64,000 nt of DNA from Piscicola geometra (GCA_943735955.1 OX030957.1:4883301-4947300); one strand, 5' to 3'; shown: positions 27,301-38,660, numbered from the stretch's first letter. Translations and numbers: made by a program. Notes: generated from the sequence alone by a model not told the origin.

Positions 27301-27670
27301 GTCAATCATTAAATAAAGAAATAAATTTAAATAACGCTTGAAAGGGTTATCGGAGATTGAGGTTTTTCATGTGTTTATTGCATGTCTTGATGATCTGTTC
27401 TTTTGAAATTTATTTTACATTTTTTATGTTTACATAATTTTAATAGATTTTTTTTAATGTTTGGGGATAGAAGACGGTGATTGTAAGATTTACGGTTAAT
27501 CTAAACACGTAATAACGTCTCAGGACCACGAAAGCACGTGGGCGAGAACTGTGTTTGAATTCAAGACGACAAAGACAAAAAGGCTGCCCGTGCTAGACAT
27601 GAAACTAGCCGACATCAGCGGTAGCAACCAGCAATTCGGCATTAGTCTGGGCCCCGTATGCTTCTCATGA
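14214..27670 (+). CDS. Fibrillar procollagen alpha chain (clade A-like), complete
   Basis: I read 53 coding exons, 4272 nt, 1423 aa. Exons: 14214-14298, 14570-14586, 14725-14778, 14970-15023, 15173-15241, 15387-15476, 15624-15668, 15907-15960, 16086-16139, 16314-16367, 16558-16611, 16728-16781, 16904-16948, 17048-17101, 17215-17313, 17503-17601, 17809-17853, 18087-18185, 18367-18474, 18571-18624, 18795-18902, 19015-19059, 19221-19274, 19488-19586, 19792-19899, 20098-20151, 20308-20406, 20542-20640, 20817-20870, 21039-21092, 21228-21281, 21457-21618, 21730-21783, 21954-22169, 22347-22454, 22625-22732, 23002-23109, 23290-23397, 23550-23603, 23768-23821, 23945-23998, 24165-24218, 24399-24452, 24829-24900, 25201-25236, 25358-25393, 25535-25624, 25821-25868, 26048-26183, 26421-26524, 26689-26820, 27060-27281, 27524-27670. 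The layout is signal peptide, short N-propeptide with minor helix, N-telopeptide, 1014-residue main helix, C-telopeptide and COLFI C-propeptide. It is secreted, trimerised in the ER and assembled into extracellular fibrils. Helix exons start with an intact Gly codon, as in vertebrate fibrillar collagens. Confidence 0.95.
15749..15814 (-). repeat. Dispersed repeat family A, copy 2 (collagen intron 7)
   Basis: Reverse complement of the sequence at 5813-5892: reads ACAACGACGAGTATTATTAG, then CGTGGCGTAAACCTGGACGG, then GCTTC on the minus strand, with a CAATACAA-type 5' flank. It lies between exons 15624-15668 and 15907-15960. Confidence 0.75.
24313..24390. repeat. (TA)n microsatellite in collagen intron
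   Basis: About 38 TA dinucleotides ending within 10 bp of the acceptor of exon 24399-24452, so the usual polypyrimidine tract is reduced to ATTCATTTCAG. Confidence 0.95.
24560..24670 (+). repeat. Possible tRNA-derived SINE fragment in collagen intron
   Basis: More complex DNA in an otherwise AT-rich intron. GTAATGACTTGGACGTTGG resembles a pol III A box, and ATGAGTTTGATTTCTAGCG about 25 bp later resembles a B box (GGTTCGATTCC-like). It ends near AGCGAGAAAAACCC. The tRNA origin is inferred from these boxes only. Confidence 0.4.
25553..27670 (+). other. Collagen C-telopeptide and COLFI C-propeptide
   Basis: The telopeptide runs [20 protein letters not shown] then ADIL; an Ala-Asp bond here is a plausible BMP1/tolloid site (inference). 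The COLFI domain follows: [112 protein letters not shown]. The NLT glycosylation sequon before YHC is conserved. The two cysteines that form inter-chain bonds in vertebrate chains are both serine (FQS-HPEL and NGG-S-TLDA). One extra Cys occurs in KTAICFNFT. Confidence 0.9.
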
Positions 27671-28624
27671 GTTGTACGAGCTCAATTAATCCTGATTGAT
27701 AATTAATTCAAGATTTAATTTGTTAATCGATTAAATAAATTATGGTTCGACGATCTATTCTTTTGGAGTTTCTTTTAGATTTTTGAGATTTTTTTATTGG
27801 TATTTACGTAATTTTAATGGATTTTTTCACTTTGCGGTGATCGTGGCAAATTATTGATTTTTATCGATAATAAAGGATTGTTTGGGGAATAATAATGGTT
27901 GGAGATTAATTATATTTTTTTATGACATAAATAAAAGTTGAGAAGTTTTTTTAATGTGATATTTGAGAGAAACTTTGAAGGGGTTGAAAATTTCTGATTC
28001 AAAACTTCTTTTACTTCCATAAATGAAGAGTAAGTTTTCAAAGGATTAACATGGTCAAAAAGCTTTACAATTCAAAATAATTAAGCTGGAATAATACAAA
28101 TGCTTTAATGGGTCTAAGCTTAAATTGACTCCATTTAATTATATATTTAATTGTACATAAATTAATTGGTCCACTAATTGAAACGGGGAAGATGATAAAA
28201 TACCTTATAAAAGAAACCCTATCAAATGTTTTCCCAACACAGAATTGCATAATCAGCATGGACCTTAACACAGTTGAGCAGAGGCAGAAGAGAGCAAAAG
28301 AAGTACATAAAGCGCTACAAGATGAATGCGAAATAAAATGAAAATACTTATACATGTATATATATGTATATATGAATTAAATAAAAAAATAAATATTAAA
28401 ATAAGACATATATAAATAATCGAATAAAAATGCGAGAAACATAAAAAAATATAAGAAATAAATGTTGAATTCAACACAATAAGCAGGTAGATACAATACA
28501 GTGAGTCATCATCATCATCATCATCGCACCAAGAATAAAAAGGCATTCATTTATTTAAAAATACGATCAGAAAAGGAATATTCGATGGAATATATATAAA
28601 AAAGTGGCGGTAGCGTTGGACGGT
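27671..28624. other. Convergent intergenic region between collagen and SNX17
   Basis: Holds the 3' UTRs of two convergent genes. AATAAA at 27734-27739 is the likely collagen signal. TTTATT at 28550-28555 (AATAAA on the minus strand) is a candidate SNX17 signal. AT-rich otherwise, with a short (CAT)n at 28506-28525. A 27-codon frame at 28258-28341 has no recognisable relative. Confidence 0.6.
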
Positions 28625-28782
28625 GATTGCTTGGGTGGTTGCTTGGGTGGTTGCTTGGGTGGTTGCTTGGGTGGGTGCTTGGGTGGTTGCTTGGGTGATT
28701 GCTTGGGTGGTTGCTTAGGTGGTTGCTTGGGTGGTTGCTTGGGTGGTTGCTTGGGTGGGTGCTTGGGTGGTTGCTTGGATGA
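28625..28782. repeat. 12-bp minisatellite in the SNX17 3' UTR
   Basis: About 13 tandem copies of a 12-mer TTGCTTGGGTGG with a few variants (GTGCTTGGGTGG, TTGCTTAGGTGG), ending about 17 bp from the SNX17 stop codon (28799-28801). It is transcribed as the complement, CCACCCAAGCAA, if the downstream poly(A) site is used. Repetitive GCLG or HPSN frames here are artefacts. Confidence 0.93.
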
Positions 28783-28798
28783 AGCTGGAAGAAGGGTT

Positions 28799-31700
28799 TC
28801 ATAAGTCGTCGTCTCTAATCTCGTCGAAGGCGTTGTTTTGGGAGAAGTACTTCTGCTCTTGCAGGTCCATCTGATGGCATATTAGTCGCATAATAATCAA
28901 GTGTGATCTACGACGTAGATCTATATGTTGAAATTCCAACTCAACAACTTGAAATAAGTTCGCGCGATATTGATATGTAAAATGATCTTGATATTGTGGA
29001 TTGTTATTGTATATTGAAATTGTATATGGACTTATAGCGGACTTTTATTTAATATTTAAATTTTAATATTTTCTAACGAAATTAAAACCCTTAAGCTATT
29101 GGCAATGACAGAATGCAAGTTTTGAATGAATAAAAATATTAATTATTTTAATTTTTTAAATAAGTCATTTGAATTGGTGTAAGTACCTCGCTAAGTCTGT
29201 TGAAAGTGAACTTGTTGATGAGCTGGTCAGTGGACCTTGTCGAGTTAGTCTTCTGTGGCAGCATTGCCGTCAATATGCACATGAGATGTCAGAAAGAATT
29301 TAAAAAAAAAATTTTTAATAAATAATTACATAATTTAAAAAAGTAAAGACAAAAATAATATGTATAAATATATTTATAAATAAAGACACATTAAAACCAA
29401 ATTAACGAAAAAAGAATCGCTCAGTGTTATGAGTCAACAAGAACAACTTCCTCACCACGCCTACACTGCCTCCATCCCTCTTCACGATCAACTCGTCCAC
29501 CATGCTTTGCAGACACATGCTCATCAGAATTGCCTGGGTGTGGTGTGGTATGGTAGTGGTGCGAGGTGTTTTGAGGGAAAAAAAACATTTTGTGGTGTCT
29601 AATAGACACCGTATATTCTTTCTTGCATGTTTGCCATACTTTTCACCATCACCTCACACCAATGAGCACAATACAATACAAAGACGAATATTATAAACGT
29701 GGCGTGAACCCGGACGAACTTCAAGACCACTTAGTTATAGACAATTCAATGATGATAATATTAATAATATTAATAATAAATGGAAAATATACAAATAAAA
29801 AATATAAATAAAATAAATATATGAAAAAATGAATAAAATAAAAAATAAAATGAAAAGAAAAAATAAAATGAAAAGAAAAAATAAAATGAAAATAAATAAT
29901 ATATATGGTTGTGGGCTTTTAGAAAAATATATTTATGAACCAATCCAATCCACTCCATCCATGCTGCCTCACTTGCGTGCTGTAGACACTGATCCAGCGC
30001 AGGGAGTCCTTCGCCATTAGGTACTCCATCGACAGCTCCAGAGCGCCTGTGCCCAGTCTCGAAGCCAAAACGCTACGGTTCTCTATAGGCTGGTTGTGGT
30101 GATGATGGTGGTGGTGGTTGTGATGATGATGGTGGTGGTTGTGATGGTGGTGGTGGTTGTGATGATGGTGATGTTATTGATGATGATGGTGATGTTAATG
30201 ATGATGATGGTGGTTATGAGGATGATGATGATGATAGTGAAATGATAACGAAAAAACATAATTATATTTTCAATAATAAGAATTATTGTTATTCACACAA
30301 TTAAAAAATATATAAAATATATATTAAAGTCCTGAAAGTTTTGATATGATGGAAGGATTAACAAATGATGGACAAACAATGGACGAGATCCTCCAGCACC
30401 GGATCCTCGTCACCTTCAGTCTCAGGTCACTCTCCTTCTCCTGCAGGTCATGTGCCAGAAAGTGAATTACAAAGCCTCAGTCCATCCACATCTCACTACT
30501 ACTATCCTCTTCACCATCCTCCTCATCGCCACTTCACCACCAGCCTCACCCTCATCCTCACCCCTACCACCATCATCACCACCACCACTACACTATCTTC
30601 ATCAACACTATTATCATCACTATCCCCACCACCATGACTAACCCGAATTAACCTCAACCCCCCTCTTCACCCACCTACCCCACCTATCCAAATCCCATCC
30701 CATCCCAATCCCAATACCAACCTCCAACAAGAACCTCACTTCACCGCCTCCCAAGGCGACGCTGACGAGAGAATCGGGCAGCGGGAAGTTGGCGTAGCAT
30801 GCTTCGCTGACGACGTGTCCGTAGAAGGGAAGCATCGAGACTGAGCGCATGTACTGCGGTCGAGTTCGTTGGGTAGTTTTATTAAGATTGGTGAAATGTG
30901 TATAACTTGAGAGTGATTGCGTATTTGGAGAATATGGTAATAAACAATTAATAATAAGAATAAGAATAATGATGATGACGAGCATAATTGTAATGGCGTA
31001 TAGCCTTTTAGGCTATACCATATAGTCTATATATATAGTATATATTATATGATATACATATAATATATACTATATATTAATGGTTTACACGAACGGGCTT
31101 CAGGCCATTTAAGCTTCAAATTTTTCACTGTTTATATTACTGTTAATTAACAAAAATAATTAATTTAATTATTAATTAAATAAAACTAATTAGGCAATTA
31201 GTGGAACCTCTTTGTGGGCTCCCTGCTTCAGCAACTGTTTCAGCCTTGTCCTCTCCTCTTCTCCACATCTCACCCAGCCATTCGCTACATCACTCTTCGC
31301 CTTGTGATTGCATGAATGGATTGATGGATGCATGCATGCATGGATGGATTGATGCATGGATGGATTGATGCATGGATGGATTAATGGATGGATGGATAGA
31401 TGGATTCATAAATGAATGGAAAGATAGATAAATAGATAAATGGTTTGATTAAGAAACAGTTGCCAACTAAAAGAAGATGCACACACACACAACCAACCAG
31501 AGTTAAAAATACAGACACAAATACAACCAAAGAGATTTAAAAGCACAGACACACATAAAAACAAACATAGTTAAAAGATACAGACACAAACATACAACCA
31601 ACCAACCAACCAACCAGAGCGACCAAGAGACTGAGGGACGTCTTATCGCTCATCAATTCCTTGTCGTACTCCACATCCCAGTAACTTGATTGATGGATGG

Positions 31701-33008
31701 ATGAGTTAATGAATGGATGGATGGAAAGGTTAATGGATGGATGGAAGAGTTAATGGTTGAATAGATGAGTTAATGGATGGATGGATGAATGGATAGATAG
31801 ATGAATGGATGGATAGATGAATGAATGGATATATGAATAGATGCATGAAAGAGTTAATGCATAGATAGATGAACGGATGGATAGAAGAGTTAACGGGTCG
31901 ATTAATGGATGGAGAGACGCAAGATTAAAATTCAAAGTTGAAGATACAATTAAATTTTATTTATATAAAAAATGGTATCCAGCCGAATAATTTCTCAATG
32001 CAAGAAATTGCAACTCGCAATGGTTGAACAACGAGTGGAGTAAGGCTAACACTTTACGAATGCTGATTGCGACGGAAGATGACGCCTTGACGCCCTGCAG
32101 AGCCTTGAGTGAGATGAGGGGCGACTCGAAACCCTGCAGTCTCCTGATTACTGGTGGGTTGTGCATGATTGGGTGGTGCATGGATGGGTTGTGCATGTGT
32201 GCATGGATGGGTTGTGCATGGATGGGTTGTGTATAGATGGGTTGTGTATGGATGGGTTGTGCATGGATGGGTTGTGCATGGATGGGTTGTGCATGGATGG
32301 GTTGTGAATGGATGGGTAGGTTGAATGGTTGACGGGTTGTAAAGTTGAATGGTTGATGGAATGTAAACTCAAATGTTTGATACATTTGAAGTTTCCTGGT
32401 TTAAAAATATTTGATTCATCAGAAACATTAGGTTATTTGCAAGAGAAAAAGTCCTCTAAGACTTAGAAAACGAGCGCGCCTCTTCAAAAAAAGACAACGG
32501 AGCCCACTGGTGAAGTGGCCATCGGGCTTGTGGAGGGTGAGGTAGAGACCAAAGTAGGCCCTGCACGCCTCAGACAGATTCAGTTTGTCAGCGACCACCT
32601 GACGGGGAGGGGAGGGAGGGGTGTGGTGTGATGGTCATCATAAAAATCTTCTTAACCATCATAATTTTCATAATTATCGCTATTATCATCATCATTATTG
32701 CTATCGTCATAGTTTTCATCATTATTATCGCTATCATCCTCATCTTCTTCATTAATATAAACATTAAAAATTCCAATAAATTAACTTGTGTTGATTTGAT
32801 TCTATCTATTTATCTATCTATTCTATCTATCTATATATTCTATCTAAATGTTACACCACTGTTCCAAACAAATAAACAACCAAACAAATAAAGCACCTGG
32901 TAAACAACTCTGGTCTGTTGGCTGGACTTGATGCAGACCATTACACTGCCACTGCCTGGCACTCCTACCTCCACCTCCATCTCCCCGTCTGTCTCTCGCA
33001 TGCTCTCC

Positions 33009-33058
<50 letters not shown>

Positions 33059-34229
33059 GTGGTGGTTGTGATTGTGATGATGTGGTAGTGGAGATGATTA
33101 TCATGATGATGTGGTAGTAGAGATGATTGTGATGATTTGGGGGTAAATATAATGATTTATTGTTTATAATATTATTTTAGATGATTTAGTGGTAATGATG
33201 AAAATATATTATAAAAATGTATGTATTAAAATATAATTTTGACAATAATATTGCTTGTTATTAGCATGTTTGAGGCATCATAGTGGTAGGTTAGTGGGGT
33301 TGGCAGTGAAGTCTTTGGTGATGTTGTTGAGGTGCTTTTCTAACTTACTTTTTGTGCATTTAAGAAGAACAGAGTGAAGGTGTCACTTGAAACGATTTCC
33401 GGAATCTGGCTGACTGGAAAAGTGGAAAAATTAAAAATGGGAAAAGAAAATATGATTAATCAATAAATTAGTATAATTAATTTATAGAAATATCTTTTAG
33501 ATTTGTTAAAAAATTAAAAAATTAAATTCATTTTTTGGGATTTTTAATAATCTATAATCATTATAGTACACTTACTGTTTTGAATGTACTTCTCGAGAGC
33601 AGACCTTCTTTCCTCGAGTTGAGCAGACGAGAGAGAGAGAAGTTTTTTTGAAGGAAATGATGATAAGATGGAATGATTGAATTCTTTTTTCAGCTGTGAT
33701 TGAATTTTAATGTGAAATATTTATATAGAACAGTATTTTATCAATAGGTTTTTAAACTCTAAAAGAGAAAAACTTTTATTTTGAAAGATGTTATATGATT
33801 ATGGAATGAGAAATGACTGGAGATATGTAGGGATAATTTTAATAAGCCAAACAAGCTTCTAACTTGAACATTGAAGTCATGTAGTTTTGAATATCTGAAG
33901 GAGCAATGGTAAACTCCATTTATTTGCAGGTTGTAGGCCTACAATCAATGGGATAATGGTCAAGGAACTTTCATATTTTTTTAATTTAACAATTTTAATG
34001 AATTAATTAATTTGTTTAGTGTGAAACACACACATTATTTTGTTTATATTAAAATTTAATATATATATATATATATACATTTATCATAACTTATGCTTTC
34101 TAAGTTATAAGCTTGTGGCATGTGGCGTTGTGAAAGAATTAACAAAATTTATAAAATTTAAAAACGAACAGTGTAAGTATTCTCTTTAGAATCTGTTAGG
34201 TTTTCACATGATGGAATGGAAAAGTGCAT
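28799..34229 (-). CDS. SNX17: Sorting nexin 17 (PX-FERM endosomal cargo adaptor)
   Basis: Fifteen exons in transcript order: 34229-34170, 33938-33864, 33693-33576, 33413-33349, 33007-32897, 32598-32508, 32150-32051, 31684-31615, 31300-31208, 30853-30722, 30440-30378, 30089-29973, 29533-29456, 29252-29187, 28870-28799. They total 1311 nt, 436 aa (vertebrate 470), with every phase consistent. The start MHFSIP matches vertebrate SNX17. The PX domain includes AYNLQINGVYHCSFRYSKLH (PI3P-binding Arg in RYS) and FPSKKLLSLSSAQLEERR. The atypical FERM region includes VVADKLNL, IIRRLQGFE, YWDVEYDKELM, LRLKVTRIRCWRISS, ELSMEYLMAKDSLRWISV and AILMSMCLQSMVDELIVK. The C-terminus NAFDEIRDDDL matches vertebrate FEGIGDEDL. 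SNX17 binds NPxY/NxxY cargo (LRP1, integrins) on early endosomes and hands it to Retriever/CCC for recycling. The Ser-rich linker before the C-tail is shorter than in vertebrates. The exon 11 donor (ATT/GTTTGT) is weak but keeps frame. Confidence 0.93.
29668..29740 (+). repeat. Dispersed repeat family A, copy 3
   Basis: ACAATACAATACAAAGACGA, then ATATTATAAACGTGGCGTGA and ACCCGGACGAACTTCAAGAC. It lies in an intron of SNX17 between exons 30089-29973 and 29533-29456, on the strand opposite to that gene. About 85% like copy 1 by eye. Confidence 0.75.
30095..30240. repeat. GATGATGGTGGT-type repeat in SNX17 intron
   Basis: Degenerate GAT/GGT trinucleotides with TTGTGATGATGG units, immediately upstream (in gene sense) of SNX17 exon 30089-29973, so its complement forms the C/A-rich tract ahead of the acceptor. 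Confidence 0.85.
30995..31115 (+). repeat. Palindromic AT-rich block with a diverged family A core
   Basis: GGCGTATAGCCTTTTAGGCT is an imperfect hairpin, followed by a long TATA-rich self-complementary stretch to about 31078. Then comes GGTTTACACGAACGGGCTTC, AGGCCATTTAAG, which shares the GGGCTTCA-G-CCA-TTAA core of family A. Intronic in SNX17. Confidence 0.5.
31315..31400. repeat. GGATTGATGCAT minisatellite in SNX17 intron
   Basis: Tandem variants of ATGGATTGATGCATGG and GGATGGAT. A second GGATGGAT/TTAATGG-type block covers 31685-31920, next to the acceptor of exon 31684-31615. Confidence 0.85.
32151..32325. repeat. 15-bp minisatellite abutting an SNX17 splice acceptor
   Basis: Eleven or so variants of GGGTTGTGCATGGAT. 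On the SNX17 strand the array reads ATCCATGCACAACCC and runs straight into CACCAG at the start of exon 32150-32051, so the repeat itself supplies the pre-acceptor sequence. Tandem HNPSM frames here are artefacts. Confidence 0.93.
33009..33060. repeat. (ATG)n microsatellite in SNX17 intron
   Basis: About 15 GAT/ATG units directly before the acceptor of exon 33007-32897 on the gene strand, where it reads (CAT)n followed by CAG. Confidence 0.93.
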
Positions 34230-34537
34230 TGTAAGTTTGTCATTAAAGTCTTTACGCTAAAAGTTAGTTGAGAAGTTGATTTCAAAAGTGGGAGGTGTTT
34301 TAAAATTATTTTGTCTTTAGTTTAGACAAAACTTAATTTGTTAGATATTTTAAACTTTTTAAATTTGTGTGAAATTTATTCTTTAAAAAATAGTATTTCA
34401 GTTTACTAATTATTTTATTTCAGAAACTTTTAAATACCCTGAAATATATTGCCCTGAACTTGAAACATAAATCCTTTATGAATTTTAGTTTGAGAATTCT
34501 ATAAAAGTTTCACATTAAAAAAAATATATATTTCACA
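34230..34537. promoter_or_regulatory. Short divergent intergenic region: shared SNX17 / HS6ST promoter
   Basis: Only 308 bp separate the SNX17 ATG (34229, minus) from the HS6ST ATG (34538, plus), so both 5' UTRs and core promoters must fit here unless an undetected non-coding exon lies further out. AT-rich, with no clear TATA assignment. Confidence 0.6.
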
Positions 34538-37500
34538 ATGAATTTTATAACAAAAGTATTTGATAGACGAAAAAGCAAGTTAAAGTGTATGGGATTACTG
34601 CTTCTAGTATTATGTACTGGAAGCATCTTAATATGTAATTATTTTTTCCGTTATTATTGCTCTTGGAATAACACTCTCACAAAAATCATCGCATTACCTT
34701 CAAATCATGTCATTCCCTCCAACCATGTCAAAAGACAACACTTCACTCTGGAAGATTTAGACAAAAGAACCAAATTTGACGCCAAAAAAGACGTTCTTGT
34801 CTTCATACACATTCAAAAAACAGGAGGTTCGACTTTTGGGATACATTTAGCCAAAGAATCTAATTTTAAGAACGCTAAATGCAAGTGTTTCAAGAACCAA
34901 AAGAGGTGCAAGTGCAGAACTTCGAAGGGCTTTCAATGGCTGATCAGTCGGCATTCCTCCGGCTGGACGTGTGGCTTGCATGCAGACTGGACCGAACTGC
35001 ACGAGTGTGTGCCCGGCTACCTGAACCGCATTGATGGATTCCAAAGACCACGAAGGTTAGTAGTGTAACAGGAAATATCTTTAACAATTTTGTGGGTCTT
35101 TCAGTCCTTTAAAAACTTGAAGAAATTTGTTATAATATTGTATTAAAATATCTATGACACACTTTAAATAAATGCTGAAACCCCATTTCAAAATCCTTAA
35201 TCACCATTATCATCCATCCTTCCTCCAGATACCTCTACATGACAATCCTTCGCGAACCAATCATGCGCTACATCAGTGAGTGGAGGCACGTGCAGAGGGG
35301 CAGTACATGGCAAGCTGCCACGCTATGGTGTGGAGGGAGGAAAACCACCAGAGAAGAAGTACCCTTATGCTATGAAGGTGTGTGGGTTGTTTGTGACTTT
35401 TTGGGGTTGTTTTGGTTTGGTTGTTGATAGTGATTTTAAATGATTTTTACTTAATCATTAAAGGAAGTTATTTTCTAATAAGAATTATAGTAATAATAAT
35501 CATCTTATTTGGTTATCAAAAAATTGTTTTAATCATTTAGCCTTTAAAAGTTTTAATTAATTTCATTTTTCCTTATATTAAAAAATATATATAAAAGATT
35601 TTTAAATGTTTAAAAACAAATTTTCTTAATAAAGTGGCTTTTTACAAAAATTTGAACGGTTACATAATATTTTTTTACCCATCACGGTATATCGATTACA
35701 GATAAAAAAGAGCCTTTCAAAGAATTAATTGGTTAAAAAGACAATTTTTTTGTTGAAGTGATTTGTCTGAATTTTCAAAAAAACGACAAGTAAAAAATGA
35801 TTTTTCTACCCATATCGATTATATATCGAATGCATCTTATCAAATGTCATTCTCTATTTTTTTCTTTTTTTTCATTTAGAAAATGGAAAAATGATTGACT
35901 AAATATAATTGATTGTTTTTACATTTTGGGTACTTTTTCTTATATCAATGTTTTGATCAATATTAAATAAATATAAGTTAAAATATATATAAAACTATAA
36001 TTTTTCGAGTTGTTTTCTTTGACTTCATTATAATCCACAGAACTTGTTTTTCTTAAATATCACTTTTTTAATTTAATTTGTTATCACTAATAATTACAAT
36101 AATGATACGATTATTGTATTTTTTATACATTCACTTCCTCCCATCATTTCAACCACAACGCCTCTAGGCATAAACGGGTAGTCAAACGTGCAACGACTCT
36201 CTGCTTGACCAATGGTTAACGGTCCTAGGGTCGAGTGCAATCGATGCCCTTGTAGCCCAGGGGCACTATTGAATATTTCCACCCTAAGTGACCAGAAGCT
36301 CGTTTGGGTTATACGCCGCTATGATAATGCCCGGAATTATTACTATTATAACTGTTGTTATTACTCATAAATTTTCGTATTTGCCAACTACCCAATCACT
36401 CTACTGCATAGACTTTTCCTTCGGCTTAAACCGTATAACTTATAAGCCTCTATAATAATTATCGTCATTATTTATTATTTTTCATAATTACTTAAATCCT
36501 TGTTACTTTTCACCACTACTACCATCGCCACTAGCACAACCTCCGCCATTGCTCTAGGCGAAAACTGGAGGGGCGTCTCGTTGAACGAATTCGTCGCATG
36601 CGAGCACAACCTGGCGCACAACAGACAGAGTAGGATGCTCTCGAACCTCACTCAAGTCGGATGTTACGCAAGGTTGCTTGCAGATGGCTGGCTATGGGGA
36701 GTGATGGGGAGATGGGAGGGCTCGAGTGATAATGAGGGATGTGTTTATGGTTTTTAAAAATGAAAAATATATAGATTATTATAATTAGAATGATAATTGT
36801 GATAATTATGAATATTTTTAATGGATACTGCTAAAGTGGCTTTTAAAACTAAGTGTGCCTCTGGACTAACGATTGGACTAATGAAATGTTAAGTAACGCA
36901 ACTAAGTATAAGGCTCTATTACCACTTCCAAAGCGCCAACAGAAAACGACAATCAGTTATTCGATTGATAAATTCAAAAATTAATTTAACTGATACGTCT
37001 AACAATTAATTTAACCGATACATTTACCAGTTAACTCAATTAATTAATTAATTTAACTTTCACAAAGACCCAAGAGTACAGTGTATTCAGAGGCAAGGGA
37101 AGAGGCAATTCTGCACAGCGCCATGCAGAACCTTAGGCAGATGTCATTCTTTGGCCTCACTGAGTTCCAGGCCGAGACCCAGTTCGTTTGCTTTTGAGAC
37201 TTTTATTTTTTGTTTATGTGTGGTGTAAACTTATAAGAGTTAGTATTTATATCCTAGTCATCGTCGACGTCATCATTATCGTCGTCATCATCATCATCAT
37301 CATCGTCATCATCATCATCGTCATCATCATCATCGTCATCATCATCATCGTCATCATCATCATAACATAACACAGAAATTATCGACGCAAACAAGTCGTA
37401 TGCCCATATCCGAATAAAATAAAAGCATGTCACATTACGACAATTTTAGCAAGCAATAACATAAATGAATGAATAATCTTTTCATCTTTATCTCTCTCTT

Positions 37501-38660
37501 TTAAACTCCGTCTGATCCCAAAACCTTTCTAAACACAATTCAAAACACACCGCCGATTAACCAACCCAAAAGACAGACTCTTACCCCAACAACGCCGTTG
37601 CACCACCATCCCTACCATCACCACTAAACCAATCTCTCCAAGGTTCCTATTCGAACAAACATTCGGTCTCAAGTTCAACGGCAATTTCAGCCAGAACACC
37701 GGTACGCACGCCAGCAAAACCAACCTCACTTCGACCGAGAGCCGTCGACTGATGCAGCGTAACCGACTGGATAGCAAGCTGTATGCGTACGCTAAGGAGC
37801 TATTCCAAGCCAGACTGGCCTATGCTAGAAGCAACCAAAAGTCTTTGTTGGATACTGATGATGATGGGGGTGGTGATGGGGGTGGTGATGGTGGTGGTGA
37901 TGGTGGTGATGATGGTGTGGGTGATGATGTTAGAGCGGGTGGAAATGATGATTTCGAGGGTGATGATAATGATGGTAGAGGTCGTCTTGCTGGTGGTGAT
38001 AGTGATAAATTGGCCAATGGAAAGTATGATGATAATGGTGAAGAGATTAACGATGACGCTGAATATGAAAATGAAAGTAACAAAGTTGGTGATCACGAAG
38101 CCGTTGAAAATGATGATGGGAATGTTGAGAATGAGAATGATGTAAAAGGTGATGATGTCAAAGGTCATGATGATAATGATGTCAAAGGTCATGATGATAA
38201 TGATGTCAAAGGTCATGATGATAATGATACCGAAGGACTGACTCATCATCCATCACTAAAGGAGCACCGATCAAAGGCACCCTTTGCCAATCAAGGTACC
38301 AGTAACAAGATATCCTCTCCCAAGGAGGATCAAGACAAAAAGAGAGATGTAGAGAAGAAGTGGAGAGATAGAGAGAAGGAGGGAGGAGTGCGAAATGATG
38401 GTTCCACTTCAAGGGGACGAGTAGAGAGTACCGTGAGTGAGGGAAGAAAAGCATTGAGAATGAGTGGAGGAGTGAAGGCGGTAAGGGATGGAGAGAAAGA
38501 AGAAAAAGGAGAGAGACTAGAAAAGGACGAAGATAAAGGAGTAGGAGATGCTGGTGTTGAAAAGAAATTAGCGTCAAACGATGCTGAAGCCTATACCACT
38601 GCAGTGACGAAGCTTCATGTGGGTGAAGGTTACAACACGCTTGAAGTATACCCTTTGTAG
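34538..38660 (+). CDS. HS6ST: Heparan-sulfate 6-O-sulfotransferase with long charged C-terminal extension
   Basis: Five exons: 34538-35055, 35229-35377, 36558-36672, 37068-37181, 37643-38660 (TAG). They total 1914 nt, 637 aa; vertebrate HS6STs are about 400-600. It is a Golgi type II membrane protein with a basic N-terminus (FDRRKSKLK), a membrane segment at about residues 18-38 (MGLLLLVLCTGSILICNYFF) and a stem. The sulfotransferase domain has the PAPS 5'-phosphosulfate loop HIQKTGGSTFG, the Cys cluster CKCFKNQKRCKC, SGWTCGLHADWTELHECVP, the PAPS 3'-phosphate region LREPIMRYISEWRHVQRGS, GENWRGVSLNEF, NLAHNRQSRML, MSFFGLTEFQAETQFLFEQT and LDSKLYAYAKELFQ. It transfers sulfate to C6 of glucosamine in heparan sulfate. 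After residue ~370 comes a ~267-residue acidic then basic low-complexity tail including three VKGHDDND units. The exon 4 donor was fixed by frame (CA|GTTCGT), giving TQFLFE. Confidence 0.92.
36130..36440 (-). repeat. Complex repeat-like insertion in HS6ST intron 2
   Basis: GC-richer block inside a very AT-rich intron. Minus-strand TAGCGGCGTATAACCCAAAC, then GAGCTTCTGGTCACTTAGG, resembles the family A core. Near 36430 the sequence GGCTTAAACCGTATAACTTA, TAAGCC is an imperfect inverted repeat. Probably a degenerate SINE or MITE; class not determined. Confidence 0.4.
37268..37366. repeat. (CATCAT CATCGT)n microsatellite in HS6ST intron 4
   Basis: CAT/CGT trinucleotides with a higher-order 15-bp period (four CAT then CGT), repeated about five times. 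Confidence 0.93.

Noticed and set aside
28258..28341. 27-codon plus-strand frame (MDLNTVEQRQKRAKEVHKAL)
   Set aside because: Looks helical, but too short, no splice context, and located between two convergent genes; no family recognised.
37800..38249. Minus-strand 149-codon and plus-strand 120-codon frames opposite the HS6ST tail
   Set aside because: Shadows of the GATGATGG coding sequence; the plus frame continuing HS6ST is the one in phase with the conserved exons.
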